Shown: positions 30,201 to 39,733 of the stretch, piece after piece
Position numbering within the stretch: the first letter of the stretch is position 1
Layout: each line of letters opens with the position of its first letter
Notes under the pieces: generated by a model
The model's database searches: none
Seen by the model: only the letters and a program-made list of their open reading frames with translations
Told to the model about the DNA's origin: nothing
Program-made: the position numbers and the translations under genes
Source of the DNA: Novipirellula galeiformis
Lineage (GTDB): Bacteria; Planctomycetota; Planctomycetia; Pirellulales; Pirellulaceae
Assembly (NCBI RefSeq): GCF_007860095.1
Contig: NZ_SJPT01000015.1
Span: 48,114-112,113, forward strand
Direction of reading: 5' to 3'
Length of the DNA: 64,000 nucleotides

Positions 30201-33037
30201 GGTTTGACGATGTAAGTCGCCGGTTGCATCGCGTTTTGGGCGTTTTTCCCTAACTCATCCAAGGCTTGTTGGACCCGTGTTTGTTGATCCGCAGACGCCC
30301 AGACCGTCACCGTCCGTGAAACCGGATCGCTGCTGATCAAGGCTTGCGGAGCCAATTGCATCAAAATCGCCGGCAGCGTCGTCATCTCACCAAACGGAAC
30401 CGGATACGTTTTGACGAGTTCGGCTTGGTCACCGGGGACCGCCAGCAATTGCTTCAAGGCGGCTTGCAATTGTTGTTGCTCTTGTTCGGTGCCGGAGGCG
30501 ACGACGCGGTTGGCGGTCGCGTCCGCGGTCAATTGCATCCCAGGCCACATCGCTTGCAACGTAGGTAGCAAGGTTGTGGCGTTGAGTTGTTCGGTTTCAT
30601 AGCTACGGATCTCGGTGGGTTGGCGATCGGCACCCGCGCGATCGATCTGTTCCAACGTCGCCTTCACGGTCGCCTGCGTCTCGAGGGTTCCCGTGACCAC
30701 CAATTGACGCAATTTGTCGTCAGCCACCACCGACGCGTCTCGCACAATCGCGTCGAGAATCAATTTGACGTTTGTCGCGGTGGAGTGCTTCAAGGCATAT
30801 GCCATCACCACTTTCTGTTGAGCCACGTCGGGCGCGGTGCCGATGGCTTCGACCAACTGACGCAATTCTTGGTGAGTTTGTTTGTCGGCCCACACCAACA
30901 AACGATTGCCGTCGCTATCGAGCGTTGTTCGAGCATTCGCTAATAACGGAGTTAGCGCCAGCTGTAACGCTGCGACCGGCATGCCTTTGACTCCATAGTT
31001 TTCCAACACTTGCTGGGGTTTTCCTGGCAATTGGACGTTGAACTCTTCAATTCGCTTTTCGATTTGTGGTTGTAATTCCGCAGTCGCCAGTACCGTCAAC
31101 TCATCCCCGTCGGGATTGATAGCCAATTGAGCGCCGGGGAACTCCGCGGTCAGAATCTGGGTCACGGTGGCGACATCTTGAACCTCAAGTGCATAGGATC
31201 GGGGCACCGTCATTTCGGGAGTCGAAGTAGGTTGGTCGATTTGTTCGAGCAGCTTTGCAAACGAGGCGTGTTGGTCGGGGCTAGCCCAAACCAGTAACTC
31301 GTCGCTGTTTTCGCCATCGACCAACGTTACATCGGCGAGCGCCGTGGGAAGCTGTGTCAAACTGCTTCGCCGTGATCGCTGGTTCTTGCTGAGTCGATAG
31401 ATTTGCATCTGTCGTACTGTGGGGGGCGGCAACACGGTGAGCAACTGAGGCAAAATGCTTTCGATTGCCGCGATTTCCTCGTTTCCACCCAACAGCATCA
31501 ATTGCCGTCCCCCGGGGCCCAGCCAAGACTTGGCGTTGGGGACAATTTGTTGCACAGTTGTGAGCCAAGCGGCGTCGGCGGAACGATCCAATGCAAAGGC
31601 GCGTAGCTTCAACCCCGCGGTCGCCTCGGATTGTTGCCAAATTTCGATGACTTCGGTAGCGAGTTTCAGATCACCTTCGGAGCCACGGACCAATACACGT
31701 CCGAGCGTCGGGTTGGTAGCTACGATACTGTTGGGCAAAAACGAGCGTAGGGCGGTCGCCACTTGTTCCACCGCCGCCGGCGCCACCTCATAGATCCGCA
31801 ACGATTTTTCTTCCGTGACCGGTTTGATGTCGAGCGCCTGCATTGCCGAACGAATCAATGCCTGGTCCTCGCTAGCGCCGGTCACGAGGATGCGGTCGGA
31901 CGTGACCGTGATCGTCGCTCGTGGCACCAAGCGGGCCAGTTGCGATTGAATTTGTTCGCCCTGCATACCGGAAAGGGGATAGGCGACCGACTCGGCGCCC
32001 GATAATCCCGATCGGCTGGCGTGCATCTGATCGATTGCGGTTTTGATCGCCGTTTGTTGCTCCGGGATCACGTAAGCACTCAGCACGCCGGTCTTCGCGT
32101 CGACGGTGATTTGCTCGCTAGGAATTAACTTCAGGATCGTCTCCAACGCTGCCGCACTGTCCATGTCGCCCAAGGGGTAAGCGGCAAAGACGGGCTTCGG
32201 GGGCGGAGCCGGTTTCTCGGGTTTGGGTGTCGGCTTGGGAAGCGGCACTGCGGCAATCAATTCGTTGATCGTCTTCATTTTGCCCGCCGTTTCAACGACC
32301 AACAATTGGCTGCCCCGGGCCAAGGGAATCGCCCGTCCGTAACCGCTCAAGTAGGGTTTTACCTCTTGCAAAACGGCTTCAATCGGACGTCCGGCTAACG
32401 GAAATTGCACGCTCACAATTTCAAATCGTCCGCGTTCGTCCAATTGCTCTTGGGAAACTCGCGGCAGCAATTCCAACGGGATCGAATCGTTCAACTCCAT
32501 CACGACCAACATCTTTTCACGGCGCACCAACGTGAACCCACGCGTCATCAGTACGCTGTTGAGCAGATCGATTCCTTCGCGCGCCGAATAGGAGCGTGAA
32601 TCGCTGTAGGTAAATGTTCCCGCAGGCGTGCGGTCCATCACCAGGGTGAGATCCTGCTGCGCGGCGAACCAATTCAGCACATCGTCCCATTTCATCTCGC
32701 GAAACTGAAACATCAGCCTTTCGGTCGGTGCCGAAGCTGTGAATTGTGCCCGTTGTTGGTCGGTAAGCAACGCCAAGATTTGTTGCCGAAAGTCAGTTTC
32801 GACCGCTTTCTTTTCCGCGTCCACTTGGGTGGCCGCAAGTCCTTCGGCTCGCTTCAAGAGCAAGTTCTGAATCTGAGCGCGCTGGGCATCATCCAAGCTT
32901 AGACGTTCAGCCACCTCGGGATGGGCCAACCGCGATAGATCAGCGTCCTGGGCCGCAACGTTTTCTGCAGCGTGAATCGCAAAAATGGAAGTCAATAACC
33001 ACGCGTAACGCATCGCGGTCAAACGGCCAGTCAACAT
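27260..33037 (-). CDS. Giant multi-module secretin-N protein without a secretin barrel
   Basis: About 1925 residues if started at ATG 33037; ATG 33013, eight codons later, also leaves a full signal peptide (hydrophobic core AWLLTSIFAIHAAENVAA). After a helical segment and an N0/STN-like domain (about 110-176: MKWDDVLNWFAAQQDLTLVM), the protein is an almost continuous series of about 22 modules of 70-80 residues. Each has the form 'Y-x-L – helix – LIP-A – strand – LxVxAxxxxHxxIxxxIExxD', the pattern of secretin N1/N2 (NolW-like) ring domains. A disordered Thr/Pro/Glu-rich linker lies at about 1590-1670. No GspD-type C-terminal barrel signatures occur. It directly precedes gspE, so it is presumably a periplasmic T2SS component. 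Its function is unknown. Confidence 0.85.
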   Translation of the reverse strand: MLTGRLTAMRYAWLLTSIFAIHAAENVAAQDADLSRLAHPEVAERLSLDDAQRAQIQNLLLKRAEGLAATQVDAEKKAVETDFRQQILALLTDQQRAQFTASAPTERLMFQFREMKWDDVLNWFAAQQDLTLVMDRTPAGTFTYSDSRSYSAREGIDLLNSVLMTRGFTLVRREKMLVVMELNDSIPLELLPRVSQEQLDERGRFEIVSVQFPLAGRPIEAVLQEVKPYLSGYGRAIPLARGSQLLVVETAGKMKTINELIAAVPLPKPTPKPEKPAPPPKPVFAAYPLGDMDSAAALETILKLIPSEQITVDAKTGVLSAYVIPEQQTAIKTAIDQMHASRSGLSGAESVAYPLSGMQGEQIQSQLARLVPRATITVTSDRILVTGASEDQALIRSAMQALDIKPVTEEKSLRIYEVAPAAVEQVATALRSFLPNSIVATNPTLGRVLVRGSEGDLKLATEVIEIWQQSEATAGLKLRAFALDRSADAAWLTTVQQIVPNAKSWLGPGGRQLMLLGGNEEIAAIESILPQLLTVLPPPTVRQMQIYRLSKNQRSRRSSLTQLPTALADVTLVDGENSDELLVWASPDQHASFAKLLEQIDQPTSTPEMTVPRSYALEVQDVATVTQILTAEFPGAQLAINPDGDELTVLATAELQPQIEKRIEEFNVQLPGKPQQVLENYGVKGMPVAALQLALTPLLANARTTLDSDGNRLLVWADKQTHQELRQLVEAIGTAPDVAQQKVVMAYALKHSTATNVKLILDAIVRDASVVADDKLRQLVVTGTLETQATVKATLEQIDRAGADRQPTEIRSYETEQLNATTLLPTLQAMWPGMQLTADATANRVVASGTEQEQQQLQAALKQLLAVPGDQAELVKTYPVPFGEMTTLPAILMQLAPQALISSDPVSRTVTVWASADQQTRVQQALDELGKNAQNAMQPATYIVKPTQLVAVQSSLQTLFPAIGIAADTTTGQLIVVAQEETQKRVAAVIELLSNGPNAEENTTKVLRFDPKQIDLANVLSALQSTIPPQVRLESNPANHTILAIGSPSDLARVDAMVEKLVEQLPPAETLSSVVYPLQHADPTSALTVLTRLIPQATFAQDAVSKTISATATSEHHVAIAEFIKSFDVQRTNSMETQVYRFERANPAGLAVTLRRLMPDATFMGDAAQKALVATALPEQHQRIATIVKEYDLQRENTQTRVFTVGNARVVTLRNAVQEMATEAVVTADPGSNSLIVTATAEELEQIAEIIEQIEHGGSEPRTTEFYAVVGSQPLPLSRALQDSFPKVTFAADAVSGGLFATATKQDHAGIAQVIETLNTQPTRLPTLKSFVLKHAHPEVVADAIKEALGRRTKAGVSFNRETNSIFVVGSRDDLQVAEMLVEQIDVAKTTVDSRKLRVFPLGGADGISVTDAIENLFDEAAGADVDVRYDSLNEQLFVVGDAQQIAMVEETLKQLAPPERQLKIIELEATDPQSFKMAADALFEDEPYNLMPTITVSNDQQTVLVRATAPQLKAMEELLQQMGESFTSVTATGDNENLNGGGGRLRFVPVHRNSETLLEDLRRLWPGIGGNPIEVIRPEGSVLPQKPKSNAPPIQATPAAEDPRDRRDDSAGPNSTPSDNGTRLTSTPQSDAEEHAAETKPETKPTAPQKTAAAAPSTTSPPANPSVAPIVVVVGDQQWTLASADRQALDKFQRLLGTLLSPRLEPFTTTGNYSVYLLRHAGADQVQDLLTDLFSPPTQGRRSRAASFSDVLQRVKIVADARINALIVSGNRNDRRTVEELLGVLDSEELLNSLQQITPTMITLQNASAENVERVLRDVYRSQLSAGAGRRPVAIPEGVSLEVATMLQQINAQASGPLLTVSVDEASNSLVLRAPPELTGEIRTFIESLDQQAKDAPSRRVDLIRLRSTNTASIEKALRILMAK

Positions 33038-33421
33038 CGACAGGACTCGAATAAAGATGGGGAAGGAGGCGGGGAGTGGTGACCGGGCACAAAGAGGGGT
33101 GCGCGAGCGACCAATCGGTTCGAACCGCCCAGTATAGTTGGAATCGAGCCTTTCGCCATGCATTAGTTTGCCGGTTCTAAGATGCCTCGGGCCGCTCGGA
33201 TGGTTTTCTGACTCGATTCACCCGCCATCAAACAACGGAATTCGCGCTGCGGAGTGCCGCTCGCAACCAAGCGTTTTTTGGGAAATGCCATCCCTGGTTG
33301 GGGGGGGGCGGCGGATTACCAAAGACCGAGAATGGTGAGCGATCCGAATCAAGATGGGGTACACTACCCCGCTTGGATTCACCCCTAATGAGTTTTCAAC
33401 TGAATGAAAAAGGAAAGATTG
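33038..33421. other. Divergent intergenic region
   Basis: About 380 bases between the start of the giant secretin-module gene (minus) and the FAD oxidoreductase (plus). It should hold two opposed promoters. A run of nine G residues lies at about 33300-33308. No operator-like dyad is obvious. Confidence 0.45.
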
Positions 33422-35584
33422 ATGCGTCCGATCCTGCTTCCCCCTTCACTCGCGGTGTTACCCCGTGCTGTGATGCGAGCGTTGATGTTGCTGAGTTGCA
33501 CGGTGATCGCCGTGGCGTTGCCGCAAGCGAAGGCCGCAGCCTCCACATACGATGTCGTGGTTTATGGCGGCACCTCGGCCGGGATTGCCGCAGCGGTCCA
33601 GGTTCGGCGGATGGGCGGAACGGTGGTGGTGATTGAACCGTCGCGTCGGATCGGCGGACTAACCACCGGTGGGTTGGGAGCGACCGACATTGGAAACAAA
33701 GCCGCGATCGGTGGGATCGCTCACGAATTCTACCGCCGCATCCGCCAGCACTATGACAATCCAGCAAGTTGGCGGCAGCAAGAGCGCGAGCAATTTTTTG
33801 CCAGTGGTCACTCTCGCAGCTCCGCCCAAGAAACGGCGATGTGGAACTTTGAACCGCACGTCGCGCTGGCGATCATGCAAGCTTGGGTACGTGAGCATGA
33901 AATCCCTGTGGTCTACCACCAGCGACTCGATCGCGGCGGCCAATCCCAACCGGGCCAACCGTCCCGCGGCGTGCAGCTCGACGGCCCGCGGATCGTGGCG
34001 ATCACGATGGAAAGCGGCGATGTCTATCGCGGCCGAATGTTTCTTGACGCCACCTACGAAGGCGACTTGCTCGCGGCTGCTGGGGTCGACTACACCATCG
34101 GCCGAGAGAGCAACGACCGCTATAAAGAAACGCTCAGCGGCGTCCAGACTCGTTATGCCAAGTATCACCAATTGCTTCCTGGGGTCGATCCCTACGTGAT
34201 CGCGGGGGATGCGAAAAGTGGTTTACTGCCCGGCATTGACCGCGATGGACCCGGGACCGAAGGCAGCGGCGATGCCCGTGTTCAAGCTTATTGTTTTCGT
34301 ATGTGCTTGACCGACGATCCGGAAAACCGCATCCCGTTTTTTAAGCCCGACCATTACGACGCGGCACAGTACGAATTAATGCTGCGGAATTTCGAGGCGG
34401 GAGAGCGGGGGATGCCGTGGATCAATTCCGGCATGCCCAACCGTAAAACCGACACCAACAACCGTACTGGATTTTCGACCGACTTCATCGGTCAGAACTA
34501 CGACTATCCCGAAGCGAGTTACGAGGAACGTGACCAAATCGTTGCCGCACACCGACTCTATCAACAAGGTCTGATGTGGACGTTGGCCAATCATTCACGC
34601 GTCCCCGATCACATCCGCAACGAGGTCGCTCGGTGGGGAACGTGTCGTGATGAATTTGAACGCGAAGACGGTTGGCAACAACAACTCTATATTCGTGAAG
34701 CTCGGCGGATGATCGGCGAGTCGGTGATGACTCAGCACCATTGCCAAGGTCGCGAGGTTGCCGAACAACCCATCGCGTTGGCCGCTTACACAATGGATTC
34801 TCATCACGTCCAACGCTACCTCACGGACGATGGCTACGTGCTCAACGAAGGGGATGTCCAAGTCGGCGGCTTTTCGCCTTACCCGATCGATTACGGTTCG
34901 CTGACGCCCAAACAGGACCAATGTAATAACTTGCTCGTTCCGGTTTGTCTCAGCGCCAGCCATATGGCATTCGGTTCGATCCGGATGGAGCCCGTCTTTA
35001 TGGTGCTCGGTCAATCCTCCGCTACCGCGGCGATGCAAGCGATCGAGTCGAACGTTGCCGTGCAGCAGATCGACTACGCAAAGCTGCGAGAACGTTTGCT
35101 CAAGGATCAACAAGTGCTGGAGTGGACCGGCCCGGTTCGCAGTTCAGCGGTGTCCGTCGACCCGAGCACGCTAAAGGGCATCGTGGTTGATGACTCGGAG
35201 GCCAAGAAGACGGGCTTTGTTGGGACTAGCCATATGGTCGGGCCGCATATCGCCGCGGGCTATGCCCATGACGGCAACTCCGACAAAGGGCATCAATCGG
35301 CTCGTTTTGAAGTAACGATCGAGAAGGCCGGTCGCTACGAAGTCCGCATCGCCTACACCGCGAATCCTAACCGGGCGACCAACGTGCCTGTGAAGGTGAA
35401 GCACGCCGGCGGCGAGAGCACGGTGAGTTTGAACCAACGCAAGCGGCCGAGTGATGGCGCGTTCGGTTCGATCGGTAAGTTTGACTTCACCGTTGGCACC
35501 GCCGAGATCGAAATTAGCAACCTCGATACCGACGGCCATGTCATCGCCGACGCCGTCCAATTGCTGCCCGTCGGCAAAGATTGA
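33422..35584 (+). CDS. Exported FAD-dependent oxidoreductase (xanthan-lyase-associated type)
   Basis: A 720-residue protein with a long hydrophobic signal segment (about 15-42), then a Rossmann FAD-binding N-terminus (YDVVVYGGTSAGIAAAVQ, EPSRRIGGLTTGGLG) of the FAD_oxidored family. The roughly 120 C-terminal residues form a beta-sandwich like those annotated as golvesin/xanthan lyase C-terminal domains (HQSARFEVTIEKAGRYEVRIAYT). Such proteins are common in planctomycete polysaccharide-degradation regions; the substrate is unknown. ATG 33422 is preferred over 33404 because AAGGAAAG precedes it at the right distance. It converges with the next gene across a hairpin. Confidence 0.85.
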   Translation: MRPILLPPSLAVLPRAVMRALMLLSCTVIAVALPQAKAAASTYDVVVYGGTSAGIAAAVQVRRMGGTVVVIEPSRRIGGLTTGGLGATDIGNKAAIGGIAHEFYRRIRQHYDNPASWRQQEREQFFASGHSRSSAQETAMWNFEPHVALAIMQAWVREHEIPVVYHQRLDRGGQSQPGQPSRGVQLDGPRIVAITMESGDVYRGRMFLDATYEGDLLAAAGVDYTIGRESNDRYKETLSGVQTRYAKYHQLLPGVDPYVIAGDAKSGLLPGIDRDGPGTEGSGDARVQAYCFRMCLTDDPENRIPFFKPDHYDAAQYELMLRNFEAGERGMPWINSGMPNRKTDTNNRTGFSTDFIGQNYDYPEASYEERDQIVAAHRLYQQGLMWTLANHSRVPDHIRNEVARWGTCRDEFEREDGWQQQLYIREARRMIGESVMTQHHCQGREVAEQPIALAAYTMDSHHVQRYLTDDGYVLNEGDVQVGGFSPYPIDYGSLTPKQDQCNNLLVPVCLSASHMAFGSIRMEPVFMVLGQSSATAAMQAIESNVAVQQIDYAKLRERLLKDQQVLEWTGPVRSSAVSVDPSTLKGIVVDDSEAKKTGFVGTSHMVGPHIAAGYAHDGNSDKGHQSARFEVTIEKAGRYEVRIAYTANPNRATNVPVKVKHAGGESTVSLNQRKRPSDGAFGSIGKFDFTVGTAEIEISNLDTDGHVIADAVQLLPVGKD

Positions 35585-35616
35585 TTCTCAAGACGTTCAA
35601 CGTCGATGTCCATCTC

Positions 35617-35662
35617 TCCTCTCTCCCACGGCACCGCACGGCGCTGCCTCGAGGAGAGAGGA
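35617..35662. terminator. Inverted repeat between convergent genes
   Basis: A 10-bp perfect stem (TCCTCTCTCC at 35617-35626 against GGAGAGAGGA at 35653-35662) with a 26-base loop lies between two convergent genes. There is no clear T-run on either strand, so it may be a weak bidirectional terminator or a dispersed repeat. Confidence 0.4.
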
Positions 35663-35831
35663 AGCGGACACGACACACCTTTCCAAGAACCGTAAGTTAC
35701 CGACGCTCGCGTTCGGGGGCTTGCATCAGCCGACGCATTCGCTTTGCAATTGCGTTTTTCGATGTGTGTGCCGATGTGTGCCGAGCCGATGGCCCAGCAA
35801 TTGGCCTCGTTTAGCCCAACGGTCACGTTTT

Positions 35832-37748
35832 CTACGGCGTTTCGGCTTTGACTTTGACCACGTACAAGGTGCCGGTGGCGCCACGTTGGACCGCTTCGGG
35901 TCGGTCGATATTCGCTTCGGAAACGGTAACCCAGGATTCGTGGTCGTTGAGCACCGTGACGCCGGAGTTCCCCAGTGTCGCGCCGCGTTCGGGAACGAGG
36001 ACTCGTTCGGTCGCACGGGTCACGACCAACCGCTCGCGGTCCACTTGGGCGATGAACAACGGCGCGCGATGTCGGAAAACATGATCGTTGTCCGCGCCGC
36101 GGCGGGTGTAGACGAGAAACAATCCGCCACCGGCGGCGACCCAGTGCGCTTGCGTGTTGTAGCTGCCTAGGTCTTTGCCATCATCAAACGTCCAAGCTTT
36201 GGCCGGCCGGAATTTCAGCCCATCGTCGCTGACGCTGACATACGCTTTGAGATCATTGCGCATCGTTAAGTAGTAGCGTCCCTGGTCCGCGATCAGCGAC
36301 GGTTCGTAGAGACCTCGCTTCACATCGAGTGAGAGCACATTGCCGTGTTCTCGATAGCTCAATTGATCGCCGTCAAAATCGCAACGAACGATCGTGCTCG
36401 AAAACGGCTGTTTCGCATCGACCCCGATATAAAACGGTAATAGCAATGTGCCATCGTCGTCCACGACCGCTTGAGCACACGCCGAACGGGCAAAGTTGAA
36501 CGAGTCGATCTTGGGCATCTCAATGCGCCGCCACGGGGTCCATCGTTGTGTCGCGGGATCGTAAACCGCATACGCGGTTTGATGGGCACGCGGTTGGTCT
36601 TCCAATTGGGCTCCGGTGGAGCTGTAACGCACCTGGGCGCCGATTGCGATTAACTTGTTCGTCGGGGCGTGCCACAACGGTGTGACATCTGCCACGGCAA
36701 TATTGACGTCACCGTCGGATACCCAATCGAGTGCACTAGCGAGCACCGGAGGTTGCCACGTTTTTCCCCGATCGTTCGATTGCATCGTGTAGGCGCCAGA
36801 AAAATAATCCGAGCGTCGCAGCAAACGCGATAGGATCATCAAAACCGATGGATCCCGATTCGGCTCGGCCGCCGAAGCGGGAATTGCGGCAGCCCGTGGA
36901 TGGATCCAATACGAGCCATCCTCCGGACGCGTTCCCTCGCCGAGGGCCTCGGTCAGCTCGATGCGAAGCGGGACTCGCTTGTCCGCCGCAGTACACAGCG
37001 GTTTCAATACCGAGACCACTTGCGTGGCGATCTCTTGGTGCCCACGAGCGTTGGGGTGGCATCCATCGACGGTCCACTCGCTTAAATTCTGGCCACGTTG
37101 ATGGGCGGCGGTCCAATGGCCATAGTGGTCGACCCATTTGAGATTGTTTTGCCGTGCCAGTGCACGACCACTTTCGATGAATGGCTCCAATGACGAATTG
37201 GGATTGTTGCCGATGCCATTGGGGCGGGCGGCATCAGCCCACCGTGGCGGAGTCATCAAAATGGGTTCAATGCCCTCGATCAATAACTGTTCGATGATCG
37301 CTTGCAGATTTTCGCGATACGCTGCGGTCGTCAACCGGCTCGTTTGTTTGCCCTGGTCGACGTAGCTGTCGTTGGTGCCGTACATCACGACCGCGAATTG
37401 TGGACGTCGCGAGATCACATCTCGCTTCAGTCGCCGGAGTGCTTGATCGGTGCGTTCACCCCCAATCCCAACGTTGGCAACCGTTATCTGCAGTCCCTGT
37501 TCCAACAGCATCGCTTGGACCTGCTGCGGAAATGTCTGCTCGGGCGACACTCCCGCGCGAACGCCTTTGGTAATCGAGTCGCCCATAAAGACAACGTCGA
37601 CTTGAGGCAGCGGTGGATCGGCTTGCTGGCCATCCGCGTCCGCGGCACTCGCCACCGCGATGCTGAGTATTGACACGGTCATCAATGGCATTAGCCGCCA
37701 AAGCGAGCGATGCCAATGCAACAAAGCGGCATAGGATTTGAACATCAT
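35832..37748 (-). CDS. Exported SGNH/GDSL hydrolase fused to a sialidase-like BNR domain
   Basis: About 638 residues. After a signal peptide comes an SGNH hydrolase domain (about 40-260) with block I FMGDSITKGV, block II Gly, block III YGTNDS and block V DGCHP, so the catalytic Ser, Gly, Asn and Asp/His are all present. The C-terminal half (about 285-635) is a six-bladed sialidase-like propeller with an Asp-box SNDRGKTW. This combination fits an esterase plus glycan-binding or exo-sialidase-like activity on a deacetylated polysaccharide. The start is ATG 37748 (two adjacent ATGs); an upstream in-frame extension is unlikely because it pushes the signal core too far in. Confidence 0.85.
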   Translation of the reverse strand: MMFKSYAALLHWHRSLWRLMPLMTVSILSIAVASAADADGQQADPPLPQVDVVFMGDSITKGVRAGVSPEQTFPQQVQAMLLEQGLQITVANVGIGGERTDQALRRLKRDVISRRPQFAVVMYGTNDSYVDQGKQTSRLTTAAYRENLQAIIEQLLIEGIEPILMTPPRWADAARPNGIGNNPNSSLEPFIESGRALARQNNLKWVDHYGHWTAAHQRGQNLSEWTVDGCHPNARGHQEIATQVVSVLKPLCTAADKRVPLRIELTEALGEGTRPEDGSYWIHPRAAAIPASAAEPNRDPSVLMILSRLLRRSDYFSGAYTMQSNDRGKTWQPPVLASALDWVSDGDVNIAVADVTPLWHAPTNKLIAIGAQVRYSSTGAQLEDQPRAHQTAYAVYDPATQRWTPWRRIEMPKIDSFNFARSACAQAVVDDDGTLLLPFYIGVDAKQPFSSTIVRCDFDGDQLSYREHGNVLSLDVKRGLYEPSLIADQGRYYLTMRNDLKAYVSVSDDGLKFRPAKAWTFDDGKDLGSYNTQAHWVAAGGGLFLVYTRRGADNDHVFRHRAPLFIAQVDRERLVVTRATERVLVPERGATLGNSGVTVLNDHESWVTVSEANIDRPEAVQRGATGTLYVVKVKAETP

Positions 37749-37838
37749 GGATCCAATTTTGCGAAGGAACAAAGTGAGCGAGGCGTGTCGGGCCATGATT
37801 CTCGAGGGAGACCCGCGAGCTACTCGCCAGGATTCAGC

Positions 37839-39551
37839 CTATTTACCAGGATTCGGCGCCACCGGTGCGATGATGCGTGATGCATGTTGCCGGTTGTGGT
37901 GGATCGTGTTGACCGCTTTGACCGCATCTTCAGGGAATTCCATCGTTAACGGTTTCCCGGTTTGAGGATTCGGCTCATAAAGCGGAGCCCCGGTGCTGGC
38001 GATCGTAACGCGAATGCGATGGCCCTTGTTAAAGATTTGGCTGATCCAACCTACTGGGAACGCGATTTTGTGTACTTCCCCAGGCTCCATCAGCACTTCC
38101 TTTTCAAAGCCGTCGCGATAGCGGGCGCGCCAGGGATAGTCGACAATTAAAATCGAGCGGCCATCGGGATACACGTCGCTGACGCGAACGATGACGTCGG
38201 TGTCACGAGCGGTCGATGACAGGTACAGCTCGGCTTGGATCCGGCCGGTCCATTCGGTGGGCTCGGTGAGTGGCTCGGTCGTAAAGGTGCGGACCTCCGC
38301 TTGCTGTTCGAATCCGCGGGCATCGCGTGCCCCAGGGAACGAGGATCCGGGAATCTTCATCGGGTTCCAGGGGTCGCTGATGTAGTCGGTCGAACTCGTT
38401 TCGGACTTTGGCAACGCGGCGGACAAGCCCCCTTCGGATTGCAAAAATATCGGGGTCAACGTCGACGGGGGAGGAAAATCTTGGGCCGATCGCCATTGGT
38501 TGCCTGGCGCCTCGGGCTCGTCGACCGCCCCCATCACGTAATAACGCACCGGCGGGTCATTCGTAACGCCGTTGTCTTCGCCCAGCAAATAATGACGAAA
38601 CCAGCGAGCCATGTGATCGTCGCCGAGCCAACGGGCGTTCTCCGGATAGGTCAGTTCACCGACGCGGTTACGCTTGTTCGCTCCGCCATGCAACCAAGGG
38701 CCGATCACTAATTGTTGCTGGCCACGCGAGTTCTCGCCGCCATGATGTTGCCGCCCCTGAAAACTGGCAATCGATCCTTGGTTCATAAAGTCGTACCAGC
38801 TGCCGATCGTAAAGCAGGGAACGTTCATTTTGTCGAAATGACGAGAACTGTCCTCGGCTTGCCAATACTCATCGTAAGTCGGATGTTCAAACCACTCTCG
38901 CAGCAACCGCCGATTGTCCTGAGGGTCACGGCAAACCCGGTCCATCGATTTGAATCGTTCGGGACGCGTGATGCCGCCGATGCGATAGCCTTCTTCAAAC
39001 AGACTCAGCCCGGTGTCGATCATGTACTGACAAACCAAATGAGGCGGCCGAGTGACGGCGAGATAGTTTTGGGCATACCCGGCTTGGGAACCTCCAAAGG
39101 TACCCACTTTGCCGGTGCACCATTCCTGGCTGGCAAGCCACTCGCAAGTGTCATAGCCGTCCCGCAGCTCTCCCCATTGCAAGCCGCGATAGCCCATATA
39201 GGCACCTTCGGAAAGTTGCGTGCCACGAAAGTTCACCAACGCGACCACAAAGCCGGCGTTGGAAAGTTTCGCAGCCGCTTGTCGTGATCCCTTGCCACGC
39301 AGATTCGAGTAGCGTTGTTCGAACACCGCCGGCCAAGGCCCTTCGCCGGCGGGAGTGTACAGATAGGCCGACAATCGTTTGCCGTCACGCATCGGGATCA
39401 TGACGTGAGTCTCTCGAACGCCACCAAGATCGATGTCGTTCGGTTTACTGGTCGCGTCTTGAGCCGTCGCGGAACCAACGAGCATGAAAATGAACGCTGT
39501 CAGGGCCAGCCCATTTTGAATACGCCACTGAGCATTGCTACCGAGCATCAT
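37839..39551 (-). CDS. CocE/NonD-family alpha/beta hydrolase (peptidase S15-like), exported
   Basis: A 570-residue enzyme with a signal peptide (LALTAFIFMLVGSATAQ). The alpha/beta hydrolase core carries the nucleophile elbow GTFGGSQAGY (Ser), the catalytic-acid region, and GPWLHGG (His). The C-terminal jelly-roll is typical of X-Pro dipeptidyl-peptidase/CocE enzymes (RIQAELYLSSTARDTDVIVRV). It hydrolyses an ester or acyl-amide bond; the substrate is unknown. The start at 39551 is supported by AAGGA about 10 bases upstream. It follows the large fusion gene but is separated from it by a strong terminator, so it should have its own promoter. Confidence 0.88.
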   Translation of the reverse strand: MMLGSNAQWRIQNGLALTAFIFMLVGSATAQDATSKPNDIDLGGVRETHVMIPMRDGKRLSAYLYTPAGEGPWPAVFEQRYSNLRGKGSRQAAAKLSNAGFVVALVNFRGTQLSEGAYMGYRGLQWGELRDGYDTCEWLASQEWCTGKVGTFGGSQAGYAQNYLAVTRPPHLVCQYMIDTGLSLFEEGYRIGGITRPERFKSMDRVCRDPQDNRRLLREWFEHPTYDEYWQAEDSSRHFDKMNVPCFTIGSWYDFMNQGSIASFQGRQHHGGENSRGQQQLVIGPWLHGGANKRNRVGELTYPENARWLGDDHMARWFRHYLLGEDNGVTNDPPVRYYVMGAVDEPEAPGNQWRSAQDFPPPSTLTPIFLQSEGGLSAALPKSETSSTDYISDPWNPMKIPGSSFPGARDARGFEQQAEVRTFTTEPLTEPTEWTGRIQAELYLSSTARDTDVIVRVSDVYPDGRSILIVDYPWRARYRDGFEKEVLMEPGEVHKIAFPVGWISQIFNKGHRIRVTIASTGAPLYEPNPQTGKPLTMEFPEDAVKAVNTIHHNRQHASRIIAPVAPNPGK

Positions 39552-39594
39552 CCGATTTTGTTCCTTTGATCTTGCGACCCGTAAATTTATACAG

Positions 39595-39631
39595 AAAAAA
39601 AGGTGGCGGAGGAGCACAGGCCCCCGCCACC
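39595..39631 (-). terminator. Rho-independent terminator of the 1726-residue fusion gene
   Basis: On the minus strand an 8-bp perfect stem GGTGGCGG/CCGCCACC (39602-39609 and 39624-39631) is followed immediately by seven T residues (39595-39601). It lies about 100 bases after the stop of the large gene. Confidence 0.88.
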
Positions 39632-39733
39632 GATGATGGTCCCAAAATCATGATGGGAACCGTAAATTTCGGTTGTCATGCAGCGTCACTTCGTTTCGCC
39701 GCTTGACAACCGTCTTAACGCTAGACGTCTTGC

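Noticed and set aside
33404..33421. Earlier ATG for the FAD oxidoreductase
   Set aside because: The ATG at 33422 has the better-placed AAGGAAAG ribosome site.
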